DNA of 9,088 bases from Flavobacteriaceae bacterium (GCA_013214275.1 JABSPP010000046.1:1-9088); one strand, 5' to 3'. Counted from the stretch's first letter, positions 1 to 7,569 are shown. Notes: generated by a model from the sequence alone, not told the origin. Numbers and translations are program-made.

Positions 1-62
1 GTAAAAACTAACTGAATTTTGAAAATCAAATTTACATCTCATTTTCAATACTTTGGGAACTA

Positions 63-78
63 AATGGGTAACCCTATT
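63..78. promoter_or_regulatory. Small palindrome, possible operator
   Basis: AATGGGTAACCCTATT is a near-perfect inverted repeat: GGGT and ACCC flank a single A, with AAT and ATT outside them and one extra T on the right. It is one of the few GC-containing symmetric words in the leading non-coding region. An 8-base inverted repeat, TTGAAAAT (19-26) and ATTTTCAA (41-48), lies just upstream. The palindrome could be an operator or chance, and the 19-48 repeat could be the terminator of a gene outside the window. The gene starting at 347 is almost 270 bases away. Confidence 0.15.
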
Positions 79-89
79 AAATTATTTAA

Positions 90-130
90 AATTAAAGTAT
101 CTATTTTGAACTACAATTACAATTAAAGTA
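90..130. repeat. Short direct repeat AATTAAAGTA (two copies)
   Basis: The 10-base word AATTAAAGTA occurs at 90-99 and again at 121-130, 31 bases apart (about three helical turns), in the AT-rich region upstream of the GGT-like gene. Same-face spacing could suit a regulator binding as two units, but chance is a serious alternative in DNA this AT-rich. No function is claimed. Confidence 0.2.
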
Positions 131-264
131 AATTTAGCCAACCCGAATAGCAAAGATTCTAAAAGAATTTGAAGACGTTAAATCAGTTGATATATAACTC
201 TTGATCATTATCACACTTCTTTTTACAGATCAATCACAGAGGAAACTATAATCTTTTGTACATT

Positions 265-320
265 AGGGGGATAAATGAGTCTGCAAAATTCTCTACAACA
301 GAGATGATAAGCACTCTATC
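265..320 (+). promoter_or_regulatory. Possible leader mini-ORF with two competing stem-loops upstream of the GGT-like gene
   Basis: A purine-rich AGGGGG (265-270) lies four bases before an ATG (275-277) that opens a 10-codon ORF, MSLQNSLQQR, stopping at TGA 305-307. It is the only Shine-Dalgarno-like sequence I noticed next to a start in this window. Three of ten residues are Gln and one is Asn. The stretch TCTCT (290-294) can pair with AGAGA (300-304) over a 5-base loop, and AGAG (300-303) can instead pair with CTCT (314-317), so the two folds exclude each other. The stems are only 5 and 4 bp. A leader peptide or attenuator ahead of a glutamyl-processing gene is speculation. No exact TAnnTTTG promoter motif was found in 1-346. 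Confidence 0.2.
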
Positions 321-346
321 AACTTCAAAACAATAAATACGAATCA

Positions 347-2017
347 ATGAAAAAAAGAATAAACTGTTTTCTATTGTGCTTGTTTGTTGCCATTTGTATT
401 GGTGCACAAGACCGAATTACGGGTGAACCTTTTGCTGCAAGATCAGAAGTACTCAGTCAGAATGGTATGGTGGCTACAAGTCATCCATTAGCAACACAAA
501 TAGGCTTAGACATCCTTAAAAAAGGAGGGAACGCTATAGACGCAGCCATTGCTGCAAATGCTGCATTGGGTCTTATGGAGCCCACAGGATGTGGGATAGG
601 AGGTGACCTTTTTGCCATCGTATGGGATGGAAAAACACAAAAACTTTATGGATTAAATGCAAGTGGGCGCTCCCCTAGAGATCTTACTCTAGCATTTTTT
701 GAACAGCAAAAAATGGATAGGATTCCTTCTCATGGACCACTACCTGTGAGTGTGCCCGGTGCTGTTGATGGGTGGTTTGAACTTCACAAGAAATTTGGAT
801 CTTTGCCTATGTCTGAAATACTAGAGCCAGCCATTGATTATGCAGATAAAGGATTTCCCTTAACCGAATTGATTGCTTGGTATTTAAATCGCAGTGTACC
901 TTTTTACATCTCCAGAGGCTTTCCAAATATAGAAGACACCTACATTCATCAAAATGGCGGTCAACTTCCCAATGAGGGACAGGTGTATAAAAATCCTTAT
1001 TTAGCAAATACCTACCGCAAAATTGCCAGTGGTGGTCGAGATGCTTTTTACAAAGGGGAGATCGCAGAAACCATTGGAAACTTTATGAAAGAACAAGGAG
1101 GCTTTCTGTCAGCCAAAGACCTTGCGACACATCAATCGCAATGGGTAACACCTGTGTCGGTTAATTACAGAGGCTTTGATGTATGGGAGTTACCACCAAA
1201 CGGTCAAGGAATTGCAGCATTGCAGATGTTGCAAATACTAGAAGGGTTTGACTTTTCGAATATTGAGTTTGGTAGTGAAGAACATTTGCACTTGTTTACA
1301 GAGGCAAAAAAGTTAGCCTTTGAAGACCGAGCAAAATACTATGCTGATATGGATTTTACCAATGTCCCAGTTGAGGAATTGCTTTCTGATGATTATGCAA
1401 AAAAAAGAAGAGATCAGATTGGGGATAAGGCAGGGAAATATTCAGCAGGTGAGATTTCTGCTGGTGAGACAATCTACTTAACGGTAGCTGATAAAAATGG
1501 TACAATAATCTCGTTAATACAAAGTAACTACCGGGGAATGGGATCAGGGATGGTACCGCCTAAACTAGGATTTATGCTTCAGGATAGAGGAGAACTCTTT
1601 AGTTTAAAACGGGGACAAGCAAATACCTATGCACCTGGAAAGCGACCTTTTCATACCATTATTCCAGCTTTTATCACAAAAGATGGAAAACCTTTCGTAA
1701 GTTTTGGCGTGATGGGAGGTGACTTTCAACCCATGGGACACACTCAGATTGGAATGAATTTAATAGACTTTGGAATGAATCTTCAGGAAGCTGGTGATGC
1801 GCCTCGATGGGATCATACCGGGGGTGCAACTCCCATGGGTAAGGTAACTACCAACACGGGGATGATCCGAACAGAATCAGGAATTTCATATAAGACCATT
1901 AGAGGGTTAATGGGTAGAGGTCATAGAATGGGTAGAGCCAGAGGAATCTATGGAGGTTACCAAGCCATTCTCTGGGATGATAAAAATAAGGTTTACCACG
2001 GGGCTTCAGAAAGCTGA
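347..2017 (+). CDS. Secreted gamma-glutamyltransferase family protein, C-terminus cut by in-frame TGA
   Basis: This is an Ntn-hydrolase of the gamma-glutamyltransferase family, made as a precursor that cleaves itself into two subunits and transfers or hydrolyses gamma-glutamyl (or similar acyl) groups. Residues 1-20 form a signal peptide (MKKR, then a hydrophobic stretch ending GA), so it acts outside the inner membrane. The N-terminal GGT signature GMVATSHPLATQIG with GGNAIDAAIAAN follows from about residue 40. R108 in NASGRSP fits the glutamate-carboxylate-binding arginine. T375 in GETIYLTVADKNG aligns with the catalytic, autocleaving Thr of TTHYSVVDKDG in E. coli GGT. G457-G458 in VMGGDFQPMG are oxyanion-loop residues. 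The DTVYLT-like motif and QSNYRGMGSG place it with YwrD-like GGT paralogues rather than classical Ggt, so the substrate is uncertain. The ORF stops at TGA 2015-2017, but the family-typical tail KDGQAAGY continues in frame to TAA 2042-2044. The restored protein would have 565 residues with a small subunit of 191, close to the usual size. First gene of the four-gene cluster. Confidence 0.9.
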   Translation: MKKRINCFLLCLFVAICIGAQDRITGEPFAARSEVLSQNGMVATSHPLATQIGLDILKKGGNAIDAAIAANAALGLMEPTGCGIGGDLFAIVWDGKTQKLYGLNASGRSPRDLTLAFFEQQKMDRIPSHGPLPVSVPGAVDGWFELHKKFGSLPMSEILEPAIDYADKGFPLTELIAWYLNRSVPFYISRGFPNIEDTYIHQNGGQLPNEGQVYKNPYLANTYRKIASGGRDAFYKGEIAETIGNFMKEQGGFLSAKDLATHQSQWVTPVSVNYRGFDVWELPPNGQGIAALQMLQILEGFDFSNIEFGSEEHLHLFTEAKKLAFEDRAKYYADMDFTNVPVEELLSDDYAKKRRDQIGDKAGKYSAGEISAGETIYLTVADKNGTIISLIQSNYRGMGSGMVPPKLGFMLQDRGELFSLKRGQANTYAPGKRPFHTIIPAFITKDGKPFVSFGVMGGDFQPMGHTQIGMNLIDFGMNLQEAGDAPRWDHTGGATPMGKVTTNTGMIRTESGISYKTIRGLMGRGHRMGRARGIYGGYQAILWDDKNKVYHGASES

Positions 2018-2044
2018 AAAGATGGTCAAGCTGCGGGATATTAA
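2015..2044 (+). other. In-frame TGA followed by conserved GGT C-terminal tail (KDGQAAGY, TAA)
   Basis: Reading through the TGA at 2015-2017 gives lysine, aspartate, glycine, glutamine, alanine, alanine, glycine, tyrosine, then TAA at 2042-2044. With the preceding GASES this restores the pattern S-x-R-K-D-G-Q-A-A-G-Y, which matches the C-terminal hallmark of the GGT family (commonly ...DPRxDGxAxGY, ending in Tyr). The TGA occupies the conserved Arg position and is one substitution from CGA (C to T) or AGA (A to T). The tail is short but too family-specific to be chance. It could reflect a recent nonsense mutation, UGA readthrough, or a sequence error. Confidence 0.8.
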
Positions 2045-2078
2045 ATTTATATTGAACAGAACAGGGATTTTATAAGGC

Positions 2079-2097
2079 ATTGAACCTGTCAATTTTT
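2079..2097 (+). terminator. Weak hairpin with T-run after the GGT-like gene
   Basis: ATTGA (2079-2083) and TCAAT (2089-2093) form a 5-bp stem with a 5-base loop, followed immediately by more Ts up to 2097. The stem is short and AT-rich, so at best it would be a partial terminator. It lies 24 bases before the S9 peptidase start, in a 76-base gap counted from the restored TAA of the GGT-like gene. It does not by itself argue that the two genes are transcribed separately. Confidence 0.2.
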
Positions 2098-2120
2098 AAA
2101 ATAATTTCAAAGACAAATAC

Positions 2121-4940
2121 ATGAGGGTTTTATTCTCAATAACCATGACCTGTTTTTTTACAGTTCTAGGAATAGCACAGAAAAAGGTGTTACAGCATAC
2201 AGACAAAGAGATTTGGAATCACCTCAGCAAGGTTCAAATTTCAAATTCAGGAGATTACATGATATTTACAGTAAAAAAAGGGGAAAAAGATCAAACTCTT
2301 CATCTAAAGACGACCAAAGGCAAGACAATTATGAGTTCTCCAAGAAGTAGCGAAGGACGGTTTTCCTATGATTCTAACTATGTAGTCTGGAAAGTGAATG
2401 CATGGAAAGATAGCATCAAAGAGATGAAACGCAGAAAGATAAAGAAAAAGAATTTACCAAAGGATACCCTTTATATATACCATATAAAAAGTAGAAAAAC
2501 ACACAGAATTCCTAATGTCAAGTCATATACATTACCAGAGAAATGGTCGGGAATTGTAGCTTACACGTTGGAGCCTAAAAAGTTGTTATCAACAAGAAAT
2601 AAAGACTCCAAACGAGATACAACAACAATTAGAAACTCTAAAAAAAAGAAGTTAAAAAAAGTTTCTAAGAAAAATGGATATCACCTTGTAGTTCGGAATT
2701 TAGAAAATGGTTTAGAGGATACACTAAAATTCGTTCACCGTTATGCGCTATCTAGAGAGGGAGCTTTTCTTACCTATGCAACATCAGGAGAGGAGCAGAA
2801 ATCGATGTCGGGAGTCTATCTCTATGATGTGAATGCTAGAAAAAGCACCTTGCTTTTTGAAAGTCATCAGAAAACAACATATCCACAATTAACGATAGCT
2901 CCGTCAGGTAAAAAAATAGGTTTTGTAGTGGATAGTGATTCCACCAAAAGCTTGATTAAAAAACCCAGTTTATATGCATGGAAAAGTGGGAATGACAAGG
3001 CTGAACTGATTGTCTCTTCTGGAAATAACGCATCCAATTTGCTGGTTTCCTCTAATGAGAAACTTTCTTTTTCAAAGAACGAAAAACGATTATTTTTCGG
3101 GTTAAGAGCTGCACCCATCGTTAAAGACACAACGTTGTTAGACGAAGAAACAGTGAATGTGGAAGTTTGGACCTATAATGAGCCCAGATTATACACAGTG
3201 CAGAAGATGCAAGTACAAAATGATCAGAAGAAAGCATTTCGATCCTTGTATGATTTTAGTCTAAACAAGATGATTCAAATTGCTGACCCTGAATTTGATT
3301 TGGTGCGTTATGGAGATGAGGGGGATAGCGAATATGCAATTGTTGGAAATACTACACCTTATATGCTGGAAAGTCAGTGGACCGCTCAACGACCTATGGA
3401 TATTCAACGTGTTGATTTATCAACAGGCGAAAAATCTATCATTGGAATTAAAGTTTATGGAAGGGCTTCCGTAAGTCCAAAAGGAAAATATCTCTTTGGT
3501 TACAGCCGCAGAGACAGCACTTGGTTCACATATAATCTAAAAACACTCAAATACCAGGCATTAACAAAAGGAAAAATATTTTATAACGAATTACACGATT
3601 ACCCAGATGATCCTCGGTCGTATGGCTTTGCAGGATGGACAGAAAATGATGAAGAGTTCCTTATTTATGACCGATTTGATATATGGTCCTTCAATCCTGA
3701 TACTGCTGCCCACGAAAATTTGACGAACGGAAGATCCTCCAAAACACAATATCGATACATTCGAGTGAATTCTGATGAACGATCCATTTCAAAACATCAG
3801 AATTGGATATTGAGTACCTTTAATGAAGCAACTAAATATGGTGGATTTGCTAGTTACCATTCTGAGGATGAAGAAATCCAACAACTCATTACTGGTCCAT
3901 ATTTGTTTGGAAAACTCCAATTAGCTCAACAGGATAAAAAAAACAGATTATTATACACTAGACAATCTTTTGAAGAATTTCCAAATTTATGGAGTTCGAA
4001 TCTATCTTTTAAGTCACCAAAACAGGTAACTAACATTAACCCCCAACAAAATCAGTATAACTGGGGGACAGCCGAAATGGTTGAATGGGTGTCCTTAGAT
4101 GGCAAGCTCTTACAAGGGATGCTCATTAAGCCTGAAAATTTTGATCCGAACAAAAAGTATCCAATGATTGTGAATTTTTATGAAAAGAGTTCAAATAGAT
4201 TGTATCGCCATCATCCACCTACTTTTGGTAGAAGTACGATCAATTATTCATTTTATGCAAGCAGAGGGTATCTTATTTTCAACCCAGATGTGTACTATCG
4301 TGACGGTTATCCGGGTGAAAGTGCTTTTAATTGTGTAATTCCCGGTATCACAGCTTTAATTGATCAAGGATTTGTTGATAAGGATAACATTGGAGTTCAA
4401 GGGCATAGTTGGGGAGGTTATCAAATTGCCTATTTGGTGACCAAAACCAATATTTTTAAAGCAGCTGAATCTGGAGCACCTGTTGTAAATATGATTAGCG
4501 CTTATGGTGGAATTCGATGGCAGACAGGTTTAAGCAGACAGTTCCAATACGAACATACACAAAGTAGAATAGGAGGAACTCCTTGGCAATATCCGCAACG
4601 ATACCTCGAAAACTCACCCATCTTTAATATAGATAAGATCAATACTCCGCTTCTAATTATGCATAATGATGCAGATGGGCATGTGCCATGGTACCAAGGA
4701 ATAGAATTCTTTGTAAGCTTAAGAAGACTGGGTAAGCCTTCATGGTTATTAAATTACAACGGTGAACCACACTGGCCTTTAAAACTACAAAATCGTACCG
4801 ATTTTAATATTCGTATGTCACAATTTTTTGATCATTATTTAAAAGGGGTTCCCAAGCCTGTTTGGATGGAGCATGGCGTTCCAGCTCTTGAGAAAGGGAT
4901 CAACCAAGGATATGAAAGTATATTGGATGACAAGCGATAA
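2121..4940 (+). CDS. Secreted S9 family (prolyl oligopeptidase-type) serine peptidase
   Basis: This 939-residue protein matches the large Bacteroidota S9 peptidases in length and layout: a signal peptide (residues 1-19, ending GIA before QKK), a long beta-propeller-like region to about residue 640, and a C-terminal alpha/beta-hydrolase domain. The catalytic triad is visible. S763 lies in the nucleophile elbow GHSWGGYQ. D852 lies in MHNDADGHVPW (aligning with the catalytic Asp of dipeptidyl peptidase IV). H884 lies in YNGEPHWP. SGAPVVNMISAYGGIRW and the ending FFDHYLKGVPKPVWMEHGVPALEKG are also family-typical. It should cleave oligopeptides in the periplasm or outside the cell; exact specificity (dipeptidyl-, acylaminoacyl- or prolyl-) cannot be read. 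Two lysine-rich stretches interrupt the propeller (about residues 100-113 and 152-187); basic linkers are common in this group. The gene ends with the tandem stop TAATGA, and the next gene starts 75 bases later. Confidence 0.92.
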   Translation: MRVLFSITMTCFFTVLGIAQKKVLQHTDKEIWNHLSKVQISNSGDYMIFTVKKGEKDQTLHLKTTKGKTIMSSPRSSEGRFSYDSNYVVWKVNAWKDSIKEMKRRKIKKKNLPKDTLYIYHIKSRKTHRIPNVKSYTLPEKWSGIVAYTLEPKKLLSTRNKDSKRDTTTIRNSKKKKLKKVSKKNGYHLVVRNLENGLEDTLKFVHRYALSREGAFLTYATSGEEQKSMSGVYLYDVNARKSTLLFESHQKTTYPQLTIAPSGKKIGFVVDSDSTKSLIKKPSLYAWKSGNDKAELIVSSGNNASNLLVSSNEKLSFSKNEKRLFFGLRAAPIVKDTTLLDEETVNVEVWTYNEPRLYTVQKMQVQNDQKKAFRSLYDFSLNKMIQIADPEFDLVRYGDEGDSEYAIVGNTTPYMLESQWTAQRPMDIQRVDLSTGEKSIIGIKVYGRASVSPKGKYLFGYSRRDSTWFTYNLKTLKYQALTKGKIFYNELHDYPDDPRSYGFAGWTENDEEFLIYDRFDIWSFNPDTAAHENLTNGRSSKTQYRYIRVNSDERSISKHQNWILSTFNEATKYGGFASYHSEDEEIQQLITGPYLFGKLQLAQQDKKNRLLYTRQSFEEFPNLWSSNLSFKSPKQVTNINPQQNQYNWGTAEMVEWVSLDGKLLQGMLIKPENFDPNKKYPMIVNFYEKSSNRLYRHHPPTFGRSTINYSFYASRGYLIFNPDVYYRDGYPGESAFNCVIPGITALIDQGFVDKDNIGVQGHSWGGYQIAYLVTKTNIFKAAESGAPVVNMISAYGGIRWQTGLSRQFQYEHTQSRIGGTPWQYPQRYLENSPIFNIDKINTPLLIMHNDADGHVPWYQGIEFFVSLRRLGKPSWLLNYNGEPHWPLKLQNRTDFNIRMSQFFDHYLKGVPKPVWMEHGVPALEKGINQGYESILDDKR

Positions 4941-5015
4941 TGATCCAAATAAATCTATCTGTAATTTAATTTCTATTTTCATACCAAGAAATCCAATGAT
5001 TATCCTTAGTGTAAC

Positions 5016-6323
5016 ATGTTAAAAAAACATCAACGATCTCTTTTAAACCGAATTCCGCATGCGATTACCATGCTGTTTTTTATTATAGTTCTCATCACAA
5101 TACTCACTTACATACTTCCAGCGGGGACTTATGAAAGGGTTTTGGTTGATGATAAAATGGTTGTTGTCCCAGATTCCTACAGGATCATTGATGCCACGCC
5201 TGTTGGGTTGTTAGAGATGTTCAAGTCTATTCCGATGGGATTTAAGAGTGCTGCAGAAGTTATTTTTATTGTACTGGCAGGAGCAATTATGTTTGGGTTT
5301 ATGGAAAGCTCTAGAGCTATAGAAAATACAGTAGGAGTTCTAGTAAAAAATCTTGGGTCAAAAAATAAAGAGCTTGTCATTATTATCATGACTTTAATCT
5401 ATGGATTTTTAGGGGTGGCTGTGGGATACGAAAATAACATTGCTATGGTGCCCATCGCTGCTGTATTAAGTCTGGCTTTGGGTGGAGATTTGATTTTAGC
5501 AGCTGGTATCAGTGTTGGAGCTATGACCATTGGCTTTGGACTTTCACCTATCAATCCATACACTGTAGGCACTGGCCATAAGCTTGCAGAACTTCCTATA
5601 TTTTCGGGAGCTGTTTTAAGGAGTGTGCTCTGCTTCTCTGCATTGAGTTTCATGGCCTATTACAATGTTAGATATTTTAAAAAAATCTCATTAGACCCCA
5701 GTAAAAGTTTAGGAAAAGGACTTGATATGACCAATTTATCCTTGTCTAAACCTATTCGAGAATACCAACTAAATTTGCAAAATTGGCTGGTAATTGTCGT
5801 ATTTGTATTAGGTCTTGTATCCATTATATATGGAGTTTTCAATTTTGGTTGGTATCTAAATGAATTGTCTGCGGTATTTTTAATGATTGCATTGGTTTGC
5901 GGAATGATTTCTAAGATGAATGCAACCCATATAAGTGAAACTGTATTAAAATCGGTAAGTATAGCTGCTCCGGGTGCTTTTATGGTTGGATTTGCTACTT
6001 CGATTAAAGTACTGATGGAAACAGGAAATATTGGTGATACGATTTCCTATCAACTTTCTAATTTACTGCAAGGGTTACCTTTATATGCTTCTGCAATTTG
6101 TATGTCTATTTCCCAATCTGTGATTAACTTTTTCATTCCATCTGGAAGTGGACAAGCACTGGCGACTCTCCCTGTAATGCTTCCCCTCGGCGAGTCACTG
6201 GGGTTGACTAGGCAAATAACGATTTTAGCTTTTCAAGTTGGTGATGGATTGTCGAATTTAATCAATCCAACACTAGGAGGACTGATTGCTATGCTGAGTA
6301 TGTGTCGTGTACCTATCAATTGA
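5016..6323 (+). CDS. YfcC/DcuC-family transporter, last transmembrane helix cut off by in-frame TGA
   Basis: This is a multi-pass inner-membrane carrier of the YfcC family (C4-dicarboxylate anaerobic carrier superfamily, related to DcuC and arginine/ornithine-antiporter-like proteins). The N-terminus, RIPHAITMLFFIIVLITILTY with LPAGTYER, is the typical first helix and loop. Further hydrophobic segments lie at about residues 81-96, 119-137, 141-175, 195-215, 256-275, 283-298, 314-330 and 353-375. Family motifs are GFGLSPINPYTVG (173-185), FFIPSGSGQA (372-381) and GDGLSNLINPT (409-419), the re-entrant-loop motifs expected to line the substrate path. The reading frame stops at TGA 6321-6323 after CRVPIN (435 aa). 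Reading on gives 29 more codons encoding a final hydrophobic helix, ending at 6411-6413, for 465 aa, the usual family size. The substrate is unknown; carriers of this kind are often linked to amino acids, peptides or carboxylates, which suits the flanking peptidase and amidohydrolase. The truncated form may misfold. Confidence 0.85.
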   Translation: MLKKHQRSLLNRIPHAITMLFFIIVLITILTYILPAGTYERVLVDDKMVVVPDSYRIIDATPVGLLEMFKSIPMGFKSAAEVIFIVLAGAIMFGFMESSRAIENTVGVLVKNLGSKNKELVIIIMTLIYGFLGVAVGYENNIAMVPIAAVLSLALGGDLILAAGISVGAMTIGFGLSPINPYTVGTGHKLAELPIFSGAVLRSVLCFSALSFMAYYNVRYFKKISLDPSKSLGKGLDMTNLSLSKPIREYQLNLQNWLVIVVFVLGLVSIIYGVFNFGWYLNELSAVFLMIALVCGMISKMNATHISETVLKSVSIAAPGAFMVGFATSIKVLMETGNIGDTISYQLSNLLQGLPLYASAICMSISQSVINFFIPSGSGQALATLPVMLPLGESLGLTRQITILAFQVGDGLSNLINPTLGGLIAMLSMCRVPIN

Positions 6324-6413
6324 TGGGTTCGTTTTATATTTCCAGTATTTATAGGTTTATTATGTTTATCATTCTTAACTTTGGTGGTTGCTGTAGCCAT
6401 TAATTATAGCTGA
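6321..6413 (+). other. In-frame TGA followed by the missing final helix of the YfcC-like transporter
   Basis: After TGA 6321-6323 the same frame stays open for 29 codons. It begins WVRFIFPVFIGLL, ends VAVAINYS, and terminates at TGA 6411-6413. The segment is a complete hydrophobic helix with an aromatic/basic edge, as expected for the last transmembrane segment after the motif VPxxxW of this family. The restored stop lies one base before the next ATG (6415), the tight spacing expected in an operon, whereas the truncated ORF would leave an unexplained 91-base gap. The TGA stands where Arg or Lys would fit and is one change from CGA or AGA. An ATG overlapping the stop (6323-6325) opens a different frame that does not encode this helix, so restart there does not rescue it. 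Confidence 0.8.
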
Positions 6414-6414
6414 T

Positions 6415-7569
6415 ATGACCGTAGAAAAGATTCTTGAAAAATTGGTGTCATTTTCCGTTTTTGGAGGTGAGAGCAATCTAGAAATTATCCATTGGATTAA
6501 AAAATATATAGCATCTTTTGGAGTGACAGCAAATTTGTGTTACAACAAAGAGAAAAATAAAGCTTCTTTGCACTGCAGAATTGGCCCTTCTGTAAATGAT
6601 GGTGTGATTTTATCTGGTCATACCGATGTTGTTCCTGTGCAAGGTCAGGATTGGGATACAGATCCTTTTATTCTGACAGATAAGGGAGATGGAAAATTAT
6701 ATGGTCGTGGTTCAAGTGATATGAAAGGGTTTATTGCATGTTGTTTGGCCGCACTTCCTAACATGGTTAAAGCAGATTTGAAGACACCTATTTATTTTGC
6801 CTTTTCTTACGATGAAGAAATTGGATGTCTTGCAGGACCAGAGCTGGCTAAGATTTTTAATGAATTTTATCCAGAAAATCCCAAATATGCTATTATTGGA
6901 GAGCCCTCTCGCCTAGAACCTATTGTTGGGCAAAAAGGGATCTACATCTTAGAAACCTATGTTTGTGGATCTGCTGGACATAGTAGTCGAATTAAACAAG
7001 AGGTAAGTGCAATTCACGAATCTATGCGGTTGATACTTTGGTTGGAGAATAAAATGAATGCATTAATTGCCGAAAATAGGCTAGACGATCGTTTTTATCC
7101 GCCACATTCTACAATACACATTGGAATGGTTCATGGAGGTATTGCACCCAATGTAATTGCAGACAAAGCTCACTTCTATTGGGATTTACGTACCATTCCT
7201 ATGGATTGTGTTGATACCATTATGAATGAATTTGAAGCTCACTGCAGGCAAAGAGAGAGAGAATTACAGGTTATTTTTCCTGATTTTTCCATCAAAACTG
7301 TTGAAAATCATCCTCCCGTTCCTCATTTAGACACCAAAGCTGATGCTGATGTTGTGAAACTTATCCAGAGAATTTCTGGAAAATCCAAACTCAATACAGT
7401 GTCTTACGCATCAGAGGTGGGTCAGTTTGCAAATGAAGGTTTTCAGTCAGCTATTTGTGGACCTGGTGATATTGCGCAGGCTCACAGACCTAATGAATTT
7501 ATAGAAAAGGAACAATTGCAATTAGGTTTGGACATGCTAGATCGACTCGTTGATGAGTTATCTGCTTAA
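6415..7569 (+). CDS. M20 family ArgE-like metallo-amidohydrolase (N-acyl-amino-acid deacylase or peptidase)
   Basis: This 384-residue cytoplasmic protein has no signal peptide and belongs to peptidase family M20, closest in motifs to ArgE-type acetylornithine deacetylases. The two-metal site is complete: H69 in SGHTDVVP, bridging D102 in GRGSSDMKG, general base E134 and metal ligand E135 in YDEEIG, E163 in IIGEPS, and H357 in AQAHRPNEF. The dimerisation/lid domain lies between about residues 176 and 285 and contains CGSAGHSS and HIGMVHGGIAPNVIAD. It removes an acyl group from an N-acyl amino acid, or cleaves a dipeptide-like bond. Pipelines may name it argE, but no arginine-biosynthesis genes are in view and it follows a transporter and two secreted hydrolases, so a catabolic role on an imported compound is more likely (inference). 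The ATG at 6415 lies one base after the restored yfcC stop and has no Shine-Dalgarno sequence. Ends in TAA. Confidence 0.9.
   Translation: MTVEKILEKLVSFSVFGGESNLEIIHWIKKYIASFGVTANLCYNKEKNKASLHCRIGPSVNDGVILSGHTDVVPVQGQDWDTDPFILTDKGDGKLYGRGSSDMKGFIACCLAALPNMVKADLKTPIYFAFSYDEEIGCLAGPELAKIFNEFYPENPKYAIIGEPSRLEPIVGQKGIYILETYVCGSAGHSSRIKQEVSAIHESMRLILWLENKMNALIAENRLDDRFYPPHSTIHIGMVHGGIAPNVIADKAHFYWDLRTIPMDCVDTIMNEFEAHCRQRERELQVIFPDFSIKTVENHPPVPHLDTKADADVVKLIQRISGKSKLNTVSYASEVGQFANEGFQSAICGPGDIAQAHRPNEFIEKEQLQLGLDMLDRLVDELSA

Noticed and set aside
1..346. Coding sequence or a consensus Bacteroidota promoter in the leading region.
   Set aside because: All frames are broken by stops. Several TTTG words exist, but none has TA at the right spacing for TAnnTTTG.
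6323..6404. Restart at the ATG overlapping the yfcC stop (TGATG) as a way to make the missing helix as a separate peptide.
   Set aside because: The ATG is in a different frame and gives an unrelated 26-residue peptide, not the hydrophobic tail.
2015..6413. Selenocysteine or tryptophan decoding of the two TGA codons.
   Set aside because: Neither position is a known Cys/Sec or Trp site. No stable SECIS-like hairpin is evident directly after either TGA, and Trp is encoded by TGG throughout. Arg (or Lys) is the residue that fits both contexts.
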